Below, piece by piece: positions 17,556 through 25,296 of a stretch of DNA of 64,000 bases (positions are counted from its first letter, which is position 1; each line of letters opens with the position of its first letter). A model generated the notes under the pieces. That model was given only the letters and a program-made list of their open reading frames with translations. It was not told where the DNA came from and did no database searches. Source of the DNA: Terriglobia bacterium (lineage in GTDB: Bacteria > Acidobacteriota > Terriglobia > UBA7540); contig JASHPE010000122.1 of assembly GCA_030038235.1 (NCBI GenBank), forward strand, positions 1 to 64,000. Direction: 5' to 3'. The position numbers were made by a program, and so were the translations under genes.

Positions 17556-19640
17556 CTAGCGCGCGAAGCGCACTTCTACTTTGGTTCCCGGGGGCACCCG
17601 CGCCCCGGCCGGCGGATCCTGCTCGACGGCCAGTCCCGACCCGGTCACGACCAGATCGAGCCCATCGGACGCGCACTGATCCGCAACCGGGCGGACGGCC
17701 AGGCCCGTAAAGTCGGGGACCGTGACCGGTGGGCCCTTTGCTATCAATACCATACCGGCAGACGGAGCGGGCGTGCCGTCGCCGGTAAGCGCCACGGACT
17801 CGACGGGTGCGGACCCGCGAGCCGCGCCGTCCGACTCGTTTTCGCTTACCGGCTCCGCGGGCCCGTCGTCTTCGATCGGAGCTGTTTTTGACGCCGCAGC
17901 CGGGCGCACCGGCGTCCGGTTATCCGCCACGAGAAGTTCAGCGCGATCCTTGGGCACTTTCAGGTAAGTGAGGCTCTGTTCCATCACGCTCTTGAAGACG
18001 GGACCGGCCACTGCACCGCCCATCGCCCCGCCCGAGGGAGAGTCAACTGACACCAGGACCACCAGGGCGGGACGCTCGACCGGCGCAAACCCCACAAAAG
18101 AATCGACATAGATGTGATGTGAGTAGACGCCGTTCACGACCTTCTGGGCCGTTCCGGTCTTGCCGGCGGCGGAGTATCCGCTCAGCTTTGCAGTTTGCCC
18201 CGTGCCTCGTTCGACCACGGCTTCGAGCATCTGCTTCATGATTCCAGCCGTGCGCTCGCTTACCACCCTCTGCCCGGGAATTGCCGGGCGCGGCACCCAG
18301 TTTGAACCGACGCTGACCTCGCGCACCAGACGCGGCGGAAGCCGCGAACCGCCGTCGGCGATAGTGGCGTACGCGGAAACCAGTTGCACGCCGGTAACGC
18401 TGATCTCCTGGCCGATTGAAATGGCGGCCACCGAAATCCCCGACCACTTCTCAGGCGGCTGCAACAACCCCGGCTCTTCCCTCGGAAGCTCCACGCCTGT
18501 GGGGACGCCGAAACCGTAGCGGCGGATGTACTGATACAGTCGGTCCTCGCCCAGCAGGAGGCCGATCTTGATGGCGCCCACGTCGCTCGAGTGGACCAGG
18601 ACGTCCTCAACTGAAAGGTCGCCGAAACGCTCGTGATCGTGGATGGTGTGGCCGTAAAGAACGATCTTGCCCATCTGGCAGTCGATGATTTTGCGCGGAT
18701 CGGTCAACCCGAGATCGAGCGCCGCCGAGAGGGTGACCAGTTTGAACACCGACCCAGGCTCGTACACCCATTGGGTGGCGCGATTAAGCCGCGCTTCCCG
18801 CGTCGAGTGCTCGTAATCGTTGGGATCGAAGGTCGGTACGCTCACCAGCGCGAGAATGTCGCCGGTGGACGGGTCTTCCACGATGACCGTGCCGCCCGCC
18901 GCATGCCAGCGGTCGACGGCATCGACGAGCGCGGTCTCGGCAAACCGGGTGATGTTCTCATCGATGGTCAAAACAACGTCGGAACCGGCTTGGCCCCGCC
19001 ATCCTGAGGATTGAAACGTGCGCTGATGGGCGTCGTTGCTCACCAGCATACGGCCGGGACGCCCGGCCATTGTGTGGTCGAGGGTCATTTCGACGCCAGA
19101 CAGCCCCTGATCATCCACGCCGGCGTAGCCGGTTACGGCGGAAGCCAGGGACCCGGCCGGGTAGACGCGCTCCAGTTCCTTTTCTGTGAGGATTCCCGAT
19201 AAGCCAAGACTCCGCACCCGTGCTGCAAGGTCCTTGGAAAGGCCCCACTTCACGCGGTAGTCGTGGCGGGCGGACCGCAAACGGTTTTCCAACTGTGCGG
19301 CATCCTCACCAAGCAGCGAAGCGAGGGCGCGGGCCGTCCCGCTGTAGTCCGATATCTTGCCCTTCTTGGCGTATACGGAATCCATCAACTGGCTGATCGC
19401 CAGGGGATGCAGGTTGCGATCGTAGATGGCTCCGCGCACCGGCGGCACCATCCGCGTGCGATCCTGCTGCTTGTGCTCTTCGGTGATCCACGTGGCGTAT
19501 TGAATGATTTGCAGGCTGTAGAGGCGGCCCACGACGACCAGCATCCACACGCCGAGGACACCGGCCAGCCACCTGACGCGTTGACTCGGTTTGGGGGACG
19601 TGCGGGGCCGGCTGAAAGAGGAGACGGACGAGCGGGACAT
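17556..19640 (-). CDS. ftsI: Septal penicillin-binding protein FtsI (PBP3) with PASTA domain
   Basis: 694 residues: one N-terminal transmembrane helix (about 25-45), a PBP dimerisation domain, and a transpeptidase domain with EPGSVFK (SxxK serine), HSSD (SxN-type) and GKTGTAQK (KTG). After a Ser/Ala/Glu-rich linker (about 580-635) comes a single C-terminal PASTA domain (VTVPDFTGLAV to the end), more typical of Gram-positive PBPs and of some deep-branching phyla. It cross-links septal peptidoglycan with FtsW. Palindromic repeat copy A separates it from the upstream ftsL-like gene. Confidence 0.97.
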   Translation of the reverse strand: MSRSSVSSFSRPRTSPKPSQRVRWLAGVLGVWMLVVVGRLYSLQIIQYATWITEEHKQQDRTRMVPPVRGAIYDRNLHPLAISQLMDSVYAKKGKISDYSGTARALASLLGEDAAQLENRLRSARHDYRVKWGLSKDLAARVRSLGLSGILTEKELERVYPAGSLASAVTGYAGVDDQGLSGVEMTLDHTMAGRPGRMLVSNDAHQRTFQSSGWRGQAGSDVVLTIDENITRFAETALVDAVDRWHAAGGTVIVEDPSTGDILALVSVPTFDPNDYEHSTREARLNRATQWVYEPGSVFKLVTLSAALDLGLTDPRKIIDCQMGKIVLYGHTIHDHERFGDLSVEDVLVHSSDVGAIKIGLLLGEDRLYQYIRRYGFGVPTGVELPREEPGLLQPPEKWSGISVAAISIGQEISVTGVQLVSAYATIADGGSRLPPRLVREVSVGSNWVPRPAIPGQRVVSERTAGIMKQMLEAVVERGTGQTAKLSGYSAAGKTGTAQKVVNGVYSHHIYVDSFVGFAPVERPALVVLVSVDSPSGGAMGGAVAGPVFKSVMEQSLTYLKVPKDRAELLVADNRTPVRPAAASKTAPIEDDGPAEPVSENESDGAARGSAPVESVALTGDGTPAPSAGMVLIAKGPPVTVPDFTGLAVRPVADQCASDGLDLVVTGSGLAVEQDPPAGARVPPGTKVEVRFAR

Positions 19641-19692
19641 CGCACAACCTCCGCCACTGGCGGTCGTGATTCGGTCCGGAGTTTGCGGCCGG

Positions 19693-19795
19693 CTTCAGAC
19701 GTACGGGCGGCCCCTTGTGGCCGCCCGGATTACCAGTGGATCCCTTCCGCGTGCCACCACTTAAGCGGCCACGAGGGCCGCCCGCACGTCTGAAG
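19693..19795. repeat. Palindromic repeat family 1, copy A (inside the division cluster)
   Basis: The ends are an inverted repeat (CTTCAGACGTACGGGCGGCC on the left, GGGCCGCCCGCACGTCTGAAG mirrored on the right), and each arm itself contains a GGGCGGCC...GGCCGCCC palindrome. The middle carries CCGCGTGCCAC. Copies B (25201-25292) and C (53196-53291) share the arms and the middle word. It lies between ftsL and ftsI, so it is transcribed within the operon. Confidence 0.85.
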
Positions 19796-19807
19796 CGCCG
19801 AGTTCCA

Positions 19808-20299
19808 CTAGCGACGCGCGTGGGGTTGCGGGGGCCGGGGCGCCGGCTGCGCCTCCGCCAACTGCGGCTCGTCGGAACTCGGCAGGCCGTCGGAGGACTG
19901 CGCCACCCGGATCACCTGCCCTGGGTCGATGGGGCTCATGCCCAATTCCGATTGCGCCGCCGAAGACACTTGCTGCAGCGCGGACTCCTCCTGCGCCCGC
20001 AGTTCGCGATTCTGTTCGGACCAGGCCGCCTGCTTCTGCTGCTGGTCACCGATCTGGTATCCGCAGTTCACGCACTGAAAGTGCAGCCAGGCGATGGCAA
20101 AGAGCAGGACGAAGGTCAGGCTCAGCGGAATCGCCAGCGTGAAGCAGGCCCGCAATTGGGAGATGTCGACCTCGCGCACCACCCGGGAGTTGTCGATGCG
20201 CTTGGTGAAATAGACCTCGCGCACCGCAGCGCGTCCGCCCGTCAGGACGGGGGAGGATCGCCGGCGCGGCGTCGGCAGGATACGAGCGGCAGTTGCCAT
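19808..20299 (-). CDS. ftsL: FtsL-like bitopic division protein
   Basis: 163 residues at the ftsL position (rsmH-X-ftsI). A cytoplasmic basic N-terminus, one transmembrane helix (about 52-76) and a Gln/Glu/Ala-rich predicted coiled coil (about 83-115) are seen, followed by a Pro-rich end. FtsL sequences are poorly conserved, so the call rests on topology, size and position. A CxxC pair (CVNCG) directly after the helix is unusual. Partner expected: FtsQ/DivIB and FtsW-FtsI. Confidence 0.65.
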   Translation of the reverse strand: MATAARILPTPRRRSSPVLTGGRAAVREVYFTKRIDNSRVVREVDISQLRACFTLAIPLSLTFVLLFAIAWLHFQCVNCGYQIGDQQQKQAAWSEQNRELRAQEESALQQVSSAAQSELGMSPIDPGQVIRVAQSSDGLPSSDEPQLAEAQPAPRPPQPHARR

Positions 20300-20379
20300 G
20301 ATTCTTTACCTCCAGCCAGCCGAGCGGCGTCTCCTGTAGCGCGGGGCGTCCTCGTAGCGCCGGCGCTAGAGGAGATACC

Positions 20380-21288
20380 TCACGGCTGCTTCTCAATCGC
20401 GCGCAACTTGGCGCTGCGCGCGCGCGGATTCTCCCCCAACTCGTCTTCGCCCGGACGGACCGCCTTCGGCGTCAGCAACCGCACTCGGCGCTCCTGTTTC
20501 CAGGCGGCGAACGCTCGCTTGGTGAGACGGTCCTCGGCCGAGTGGAACCCGATCACCACCAGCCGCCCATCCGCCGTCATCACCGGCAGCACCCGAGCCA
20601 GGAATTGCCCCAGGTTCTCGACCTCGTGGTTCACGGCCATTCTCAGCGCCATAAACGTGCGCGTGGCTCCGTGGATCTGGTGAAGGCCCGGCCTTGAGGG
20701 GATCGCTCGCGTCACCACCTGCGCCAGTGAGGTGGATGTTCGAATCGGACGGGCCTTCATAATGGCTCGCGCTATACGGCGCGAGTGGCGCTCTTCACCA
20801 AACTTAAAGATCAGGTCGGCAAGCTCACGTTCGCTTGCGTAGTTCACGATATCGGCGGCGGTGGTCTCGATCGCGGGATCGGCGCGCATGTCCAAAGGCC
20901 CCTCGACGTTGAAGCTGAATCCGCGCGTCGAGTCCGCCAGTTGCATCGAACTCAGCCCGAGGTCCGCCACCACGCCGTGGGCGGGCGGAAACGCGGCCTC
21001 AGCCTGCAGCCGGTCGATCTCCGCAAAGTTGCCGTGCATCAGCTTCACCTTGTCGCCAAACCGCGCCAGGCGTTCGTGCGCCGTGGCCAGCGCCAGCGGA
21101 TCGCGATCGACGGCGAGCAGCCGTCCGGCAGTGAGCCGCTCGGCAATCGCCTCGGAATGCCCCCCGCCGCCCGCGGTCGCGTCAATGTAAAATCCTTCCG
21201 GACGCACATTCAAAAACTCGATGACTTCCCGCAGCAGGACCGGCCGATGGACCGGCTTGATACGGTCATCTTGGCCTGTACTTGCCAC
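20380..21288 (-). CDS. rsmH: 16S rRNA (cytosine1402-N4)-methyltransferase RsmH (MraW)
   Basis: 302 residues with HRPVLLREVIEFL, the SAM motif DATAGGGGHSEAI (about 37-49), DLGLSSMQL and the C-terminal SLKRAFxx-like LTKRAFAAWK. The GTG at 21288 is 14 bases after the mraZ stop, but this codon falls inside the 17-base dispersed repeat AGTGACAAGTGGCAAGT (21280-21296), so the first few residues may be repeat-derived and the true start is uncertain. Confidence 0.96.
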   Translation of the reverse strand: MASTGQDDRIKPVHRPVLLREVIEFLNVRPEGFYIDATAGGGGHSEAIAERLTAGRLLAVDRDPLALATAHERLARFGDKVKLMHGNFAEIDRLQAEAAFPPAHGVVADLGLSSMQLADSTRGFSFNVEGPLDMRADPAIETTAADIVNYASERELADLIFKFGEERHSRRIARAIMKARPIRTSTSLAQVVTRAIPSRPGLHQIHGATRTFMALRMAVNHEVENLGQFLARVLPVMTADGRLVVIGFHSAEDRLTKRAFAAWKQERRVRLLTPKAVRPGEDELGENPRARSAKLRAIEKQP

Positions 21289-21301
21289 TTGTCACTTGCC
21301 G

Positions 21302-21742
21302 TCAGATCCCAATCTCGCTCCACGCCTGCCGGTCCGCGTCGGTGACCGGCTGCTTGGCGAGGTGCTCCTCAAACCGCTCCGGCTTCCAAACGTCTAGCCG
21401 ATCTGGGTAGCCCATAACCACGACCTCGCTGGTCACCTCGGCCGACTCGCGCAATTGCGACGGAATCAGGATCCGCCCCTGGGCGTCCATCTCCGCCATC
21501 TGTCCCCAGTAGTTGGTCCGGTCCAGGAACTTGTTGCGCGCCGGATGCATGCTGGGCAGCTCGGCCAGGCGTTTTTCAATGCGCTCCCACTGACTGAAGG
21601 GGTATACTGACGCCTTGTCGCCTTGCAGGCTGGTGACATAAAAGCGCGGTCCATAGTCCCGGTCGATCACTTCCTTGTACTCAGCCGGGATCTTGAGCCG
21701 TCCTTTCGGATCCACCGTCGCGTTGTGCCGGCCTCGGAACAT
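21302..21742 (-). CDS. mraZ: Transcriptional regulator MraZ
   Basis: 146 residues from the ATG at 21742, the first conserved residue (MFRGRHNATVDPKGRLKIP). A longer in-frame reading adds 29 residues that overlap the likely promoter and is rejected. The second SpoVT/AbrB-like half contains MDAQGRILIP. MraZ is the usual first gene of the division/cell-wall cluster and in E. coli represses it through direct repeats upstream. Confidence 0.96.
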   Translation of the reverse strand: MFRGRHNATVDPKGRLKIPAEYKEVIDRDYGPRFYVTSLQGDKASVYPFSQWERIEKRLAELPSMHPARNKFLDRTNYWGQMAEMDAQGRILIPSQLRESAEVTSEVVVMGYPDRLDVWKPERFEEHLAKQPVTDADRQAWSEIGI

Positions 21743-21792
21743 GCTTCGCCGGGGCCGCCTGGACCACTTTAGTCCAGAAACTGACAACCCCG

Positions 21793-21829
21793 CTCCACTT
21801 TGTACCACAGCCATCAGGTGGCGTGTCAA
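21793..21829 (-). promoter_or_regulatory. Candidate promoter and MraZ-box repeats upstream of mraZ
   Basis: On the minus strand, TTGACA (21829-21824) is followed after about 19 bases by TACAAA (21804-21799), a plausible but imperfect sigma-70 promoter. Overlapping it are TGGTA (21807-21803) and TGGAG (21797-21793), two TGGNN words with a 10-base period, which resembles the TGGGN repeats bound by MraZ in E. coli. No start site is proven. Confidence 0.4.
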
Positions 21830-21971
21830 GCCTTTTTTTCGAGAAATTTCTTGATTCAGAAGAATTTATCAGCGAGGCGGCGCCGCGCCCACCTGTTGCG
21901 TGTTAGCCACAATTACCCACAACAGGTAGGGGCAGGGCTGCAGACCAGCCCGCCGACGGGCTTGCCGGTTC

Positions 21972-22276
21972 TTACAGGCGTTCGCTCAGAATTCCGGCTA
22001 CATCCCGGCTGTCATGCAAAATGGCGACCACTTGTAGCGGCTTCGTCTCGGGCCAGTAGACGATCAGGTAGGAGTAAAGGGAGAGGAACCGGACCTCAGC
22101 AGAAGTTAAGTCAGGCCGCCAGTGACCCGCGGAGGGATGATTGGCCAGATGAACGAACTTGCTGCGTATGACGGATTCAACGCGGTCGGGTGTTTCCTTG
22201 CTGCTTTCGTTTTTCAGGTAGCGCCAGATTCCAGGTCCCGGGCGGCCTCGGGAGCAAGAACGAATCTCCGCTTCAT
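21972..22276 (-). pseudogene. ParE/RelE-type toxin remnant, frameshifted
   Basis: From ATG 22276 the frame reads MKRRFVLAPEAARDL, then shifts: the next frame continues IWRYLKNESSK, later RVESVIRSKFVHLANHP and LYSYLIVYWPETKPLQVVAILHDSRD to TAA at 21972-21974. Together these are a full-length ParE-family toxin (about 100 residues) broken by one frameshift near 22220-22235. The start overlaps the antitoxin stop (ATGA), the usual operon layout. ParE toxins inhibit gyrase; this copy looks inactive unless the shift is a sequencing error. Confidence 0.75.
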
Positions 22277-22528
22277 TCCGGCTGAGCTTTCAGTTGTTCA
22301 AGGTATTCGTCAAGCTGGTCCTCGGGGATGCCTTCCCCACGGTTGAGTTCTTCGATGCCCCGGCGGATCTTCGCATCCACCGCCGGCCGGTTGGCCGTTA
22401 GCCATTCGGCTCGCTCGTGTAATACTTCCAGCGCCCGGGTCGATGACGTCGTCCGGACTTTGATACGCGCCGGAGCGCAAGGCCTCTGCAATGCGGTGCT
22501 CCTGCTCGGGCCTTAGCGGAATCGTCAC
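22273..22528 (-). pseudogene. ParD/CopG-like antitoxin, frameshifted
   Basis: A GTG at 22528 with AGGAG upstream opens VTIPLRPEQEHRIAEAL...YQSPDDVID; the frame is then lost around 22440-22455 and regained one base over as RALEVLHERAEWLTANRP through EYLEQLKAQPE. Joined, this is a normal ribbon-helix-helix antitoxin of about 85 residues with a C-terminal toxin-binding tail. The toxin remnant follows with a four-base overlap. Both genes of the pair carry one frameshift each. Confidence 0.7.
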
Positions 22529-22642
22529 GGCCCTTCTCCTGTCAGAATTCGGCAATCAAATCTTCGCTATCTTCTCACGGCGGTTGTAGCATAACAGGAT
22601 GGAGGTGGCGGACAGTCATCCAGGGCGCGGGTGGCCCGGAAG

Positions 22643-23035
22643 TCAGGCAGCAGCCAACTCAGCCCGGCGACCCGCGAGGAGCAGGCCGATCCAGCAGCTC
22701 ACCGGCCAACTGAGCAGCCAGGACAGAAAGTACCAGTGCGGCCAGCCCGTGCTCCAACTGGGAACTATTGTGGCGAGACCAATCGCTTCCCCGACAACAA
22801 AGAACCACAGCACGTGCCGGGTTGCCGGGCTGGGAGCAAAGCGTGCGCAGAGCCACGCACAAAAGATCGAGATCACCACGAAGAACGCAGTGCTCGCTAT
22901 GAGGGGGACGTCGGAGGGGATGCGGCCGTGAACGAAATCGCCCGGGAACAGCCGCGAGAGCAACGGGTCTGTTAGCATCACAAGAATCAGCGAGAGCACA
23001 TAGCTGCCGGCCACCACGCCAATGGACTTGAGCAT
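22643..23035 (-). CDS. Small integral membrane protein, function unknown
   Basis: 130 residues from the ATG at 23035, preferred over one 24 bases upstream because GAGGTGA lies six bases before it. Four hydrophobic segments are visible (roughly residues 5-25, 43-62, 70-90 and 98-120). No family motif is recognised. It stands alone next to decayed genes. Confidence 0.65.
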   Translation of the reverse strand: MLKSIGVVAGSYVLSLILVMLTDPLLSRLFPGDFVHGRIPSDVPLIASTAFFVVISIFCAWLCARFAPSPATRHVLWFFVVGEAIGLATIVPSWSTGWPHWYFLSWLLSWPVSCWIGLLLAGRRAELAAA

Positions 23036-23100
23036 CGATTTCACCTCAATGCGGAGCATGATATCAGGATTTCCATTTCAGACGTAGGGGCCGGAGCTCT

Positions 23101-23354
23101 GCGGACGAGTTGTTGGTGGAGCGAATCGAAGTCATGCTCCTGGTCCTGAAAGACGCGGCCTGGCTCCTTGCATTTGGCCTGACCGCCGGCCTTGCCTGCG
23201 CGTGGTGGCGACGTGGGCAATCAAGTCTTATCTCTTTGGCGTGACCGATCACGATCCTTTTACGATCCTGGCGGTGTGCGGGCTGATCGCGGCGCTGGTT
23301 CCTGCGCGGCGCGCGGCGTCCATCGATCCCATGCAGGCGCAGCGGACGGAGTAG
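23101..23354 (+). pseudogene. C-terminal remnant of an ADOP permease, frameshifted
   Basis: One frame reads LLVERIEVMLLVLKDAAW and LLAFGLTAGL; after a shift near 23205-23212 the next frame continues ATWAIKSYLFGVTDHDP and PARRAASIDPMQAQRTE to TAG at 23352. This is the last transmembrane pair and the PARRA-SIDPM-AL-RTE ending of ADOP permeases, here without the preceding 700 residues. It is clear evidence of gene loss in this zone. Confidence 0.8.
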
Positions 23355-23607
23355 GCCGGATGCCAGATTACGATCCGATAAATTCATTGACAATTACCTC
23401 GCGAGCTGCTAGCGTTTGCAAGTGGGGGGGCAATTTACCGGCAGGCGCTTGCAACACGCCTCACAATCCGGAGGTTGCCCTGTGTCCCTTCGTCGATTTG
23501 CTTGCCGCCCGCCGGCTTGGCAGCTTCAGCCGCGCACAGCAACAAGGTGTGTTCCCGTTCTTCCGGCGCCGCTGAAGAGTTTGTGCGAAAGCCTCTACAG
23601 CCGGTGC

Positions 23608-23740
23608 GCGGCTTTGCCGCCTGTCTTGCGGAAAGCCTCCGGCTTTCCGGCCCGGCGGCAAAGCCCTTTTCTTTATAGGATCATTTTTGTGCTTCTCCCG
23701 GAAAGCCCGAGGCTTTCCGCTAGGCAGGCGGCAAAGCCGC
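23608..23740. repeat. 43-base inverted-repeat pair (MITE-like)
   Basis: The left arm 23608-23650 and the right arm 23698-23740 are inverted copies of 43 bases with only a few mismatches; shared blocks include GCGGCTTTGCCGCCTG and CGGAAAGCCT. They flank 47 bases that are AT-rich in the middle. Each arm has an inner GGAAAGCC...GGCTTTCC palindrome. No transposase is present and target duplications were not identified. Confidence 0.75.
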
Positions 23741-24099
23741 GAGTTCTCAAACAGACGCTGAAGCCGTGCCCTGATGCGTCGCATTTACGAATATGCGCAA
23801 CGACTCAGGTCTGCCTAACTAGCCTCCACCGATCAACCTACATCGCGAAGATACCGGGAACAATGCAATGGGGCGCGCCCCTCCAAACCCGGAATGTCGC
23901 GCCGAACCAGAGGCATAGCGCCATTTTTGAGAAAACGCCGTTAAGGGGCGCGGCCAATGTTCGCAAAGACTGAATTTTTGCAATGTTGCAACTCGCTGGC
24001 TCTCCGGCGTTTGAGCCTGTTTCTAGCCGACACGCCTCAACCTACAAGCCGAAAAACACGAAAAAACGCCCCCGCACTAACATCCACGAATCAAAATGC

Positions 24100-24325
24100 A
24101 TTTCTGTTTAGAATCAGCAACATTCCCGGAATTGGTCGGCTAGGCACTAAAGGGAATGTCGTTTAGAATCAGCAAAACGGGGCTACATGGCGAACAATGT
24201 TTACAAAAAGAGCCAAACGGGAACGTGGTTTGGAATCAGCGAGATGAGCTTATTTCGAGAAAACTCGAAATGTCAAAAAAGCGCCCCGTGCGGAACGGGA
24301 ATATCGTGTAGAATCAACAAGATGA
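24100..24325 (+). repeat. Four imperfect direct repeats (TTTAGAATCAGCAA family)
   Basis: Copies: GTTTAGAATCAGCAACAT near 24106, GTTTAGAATCAGCAAAAC at 24161, GTTTGGAATCAGCGAGAT at 24228 and GTGTAGAATCAACAAGAT at 24307. The last three are preceded by a GGGAA(T/C/A) word about 10 bases upstream. Spacing grows from about 55 to 67 to 79 bases. Too few, too diverged and too irregular for a CRISPR array. Confidence 0.65.
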
Positions 24326-24516
24326 CGATTCGGGTTCAGCGATCGAAATGGCGGTTTTACTCATCAATAACGTGCGCCGCGAACGCGCGTGAAAGCGATG
24401 TGCGGTGCCGATTTTGCAGCGAAAATCCCACTCGTCATGGCGCTGGATGGCGCACGATCCTAACTTACGGAACCCAGGGTCCTGCTCCAAAATCGTATTG
24501 CTCAGACATCGCCCGG

Positions 24517-25110
24517 CTAATCCTCGTCCGCGGCGGATTGGAGTGTCTTCATCATCGACTTCAGCTTGTCGTAGTTCTTCTCCACAAACATGACGTTCTC
24601 CGGCAAGAGCGTGGTGGGGTAGGTTTTGATCTGTCCCTGTTTTTTCATGTCGACAGCCATGATCGAGCCGGTCAGCGTGCCCGAAATCACCACGTAGTCG
24701 CGCGTGGTCAAGCCTGCGCTCTCGATGGCAGCCGTCACTTCGGGATATTTCTCCGTGGTCTTCACGGCTCCGTCGATGGTGGGAACGTCGCGCTGCGATT
24801 CAAGCTGCTTCTTCAGCGTGGGATTGTCGTTCATCAACTTGAGGATGCCCTTGGTGGCCGTCACATACTTGGTCACATTGTCCATGCTCAGGCGATAGTT
24901 CTTGTACTCGTTGGCGTCCGCTTCGGACGGACCGCTCGACTGGCTACCCGATGCGCTCGACGCTTGCGACTCGGGCGACTGGGCCTCGGCCGCCTGCGAT
25001 TGCTGTGCCGCAACGGGCGCCGGCGCCCTGAGAATCGCGATCGATGCCGCGGCGCACAACCCAACAATAGAAGCCCTGGCCCACGACGCCACACTGATCC
25101 TCTGCTTCAT
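24517..25110 (-). CDS. Secreted protein of unknown function
   Basis: 197 residues from the ATG at 25110; a longer frame runs into repeat copy B and is rejected. It has a signal peptide (basic start, hydrophobic core to about residue 33, cleavage near PVAAQQ), a Ser/Gln/Ala-rich linker (about 37-62) and a helical domain of about 130 residues with Lys-rich segments (e.g. KLMNDNPTLKKQLESQ). It resembles small secreted acidobacterial proteins without an assigned role. It is downstream of the kinase/membrane-protein operon but separated by repeat copy B. Confidence 0.75.
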   Translation of the reverse strand: MKQRISVASWARASIVGLCAAASIAILRAPAPVAAQQSQAAEAQSPESQASSASGSQSSGPSEADANEYKNYRLSMDNVTKYVTATKGILKLMNDNPTLKKQLESQRDVPTIDGAVKTTEKYPEVTAAIESAGLTTRDYVVISGTLTGSIMAVDMKKQGQIKTYPTTLLPENVMFVEKNYDKLKSMMKTLQSAADED

Positions 25111-25200
25111 ACGAACTCTCCCGTTTCGAGATTGATTCCGTTGGATTCGCGGCCCGGCTCTGGTGTTGCTCCGGGATCGATCTTGCCGATCGCGCGCTGC

Positions 25201-25292
25201 GGGCATAGGGGCGGCCCTTGTGGCCGCCCGATTACAGCGCAGCCCTTTCGCGTGCCGTCAGTTGGGCGGCCACAAGGGCCGCCCCTACGCCT
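25201..25292. repeat. Palindromic repeat family 1, copy B
   Basis: Left arm GGGGCGGCCCTTGTGGCC and right arm GGCCACAAGGGCCGCCCC are perfect inverses; the middle carries TTTCGCGTGCCGTCAGTT, matching the middles of copies A and C. It sits between the membrane-protein gene stop (25297) and the secreted-protein gene. Confidence 0.85.
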
Positions 25293-25296
25293 GCCA

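Larger units (their letters stand above)
23355..24516. other. 1.16-kb non-coding, repeat-rich interval
   Basis: No open frame here has recognisable protein character or a convincing ribosome-binding site. The stretch holds a pair of long inverted repeats (23608-23740) and four imperfect direct repeats (24100-24325), and around 24000-24330 it is visibly more AT-rich than its surroundings. It follows two decayed loci, so it is probably a graveyard or insertion-prone region. Confidence 0.6.

Noticed and set aside
24100..24325. CRISPR array
   Set aside because: Only four diverged repeats with uneven spacing and no cas genes.
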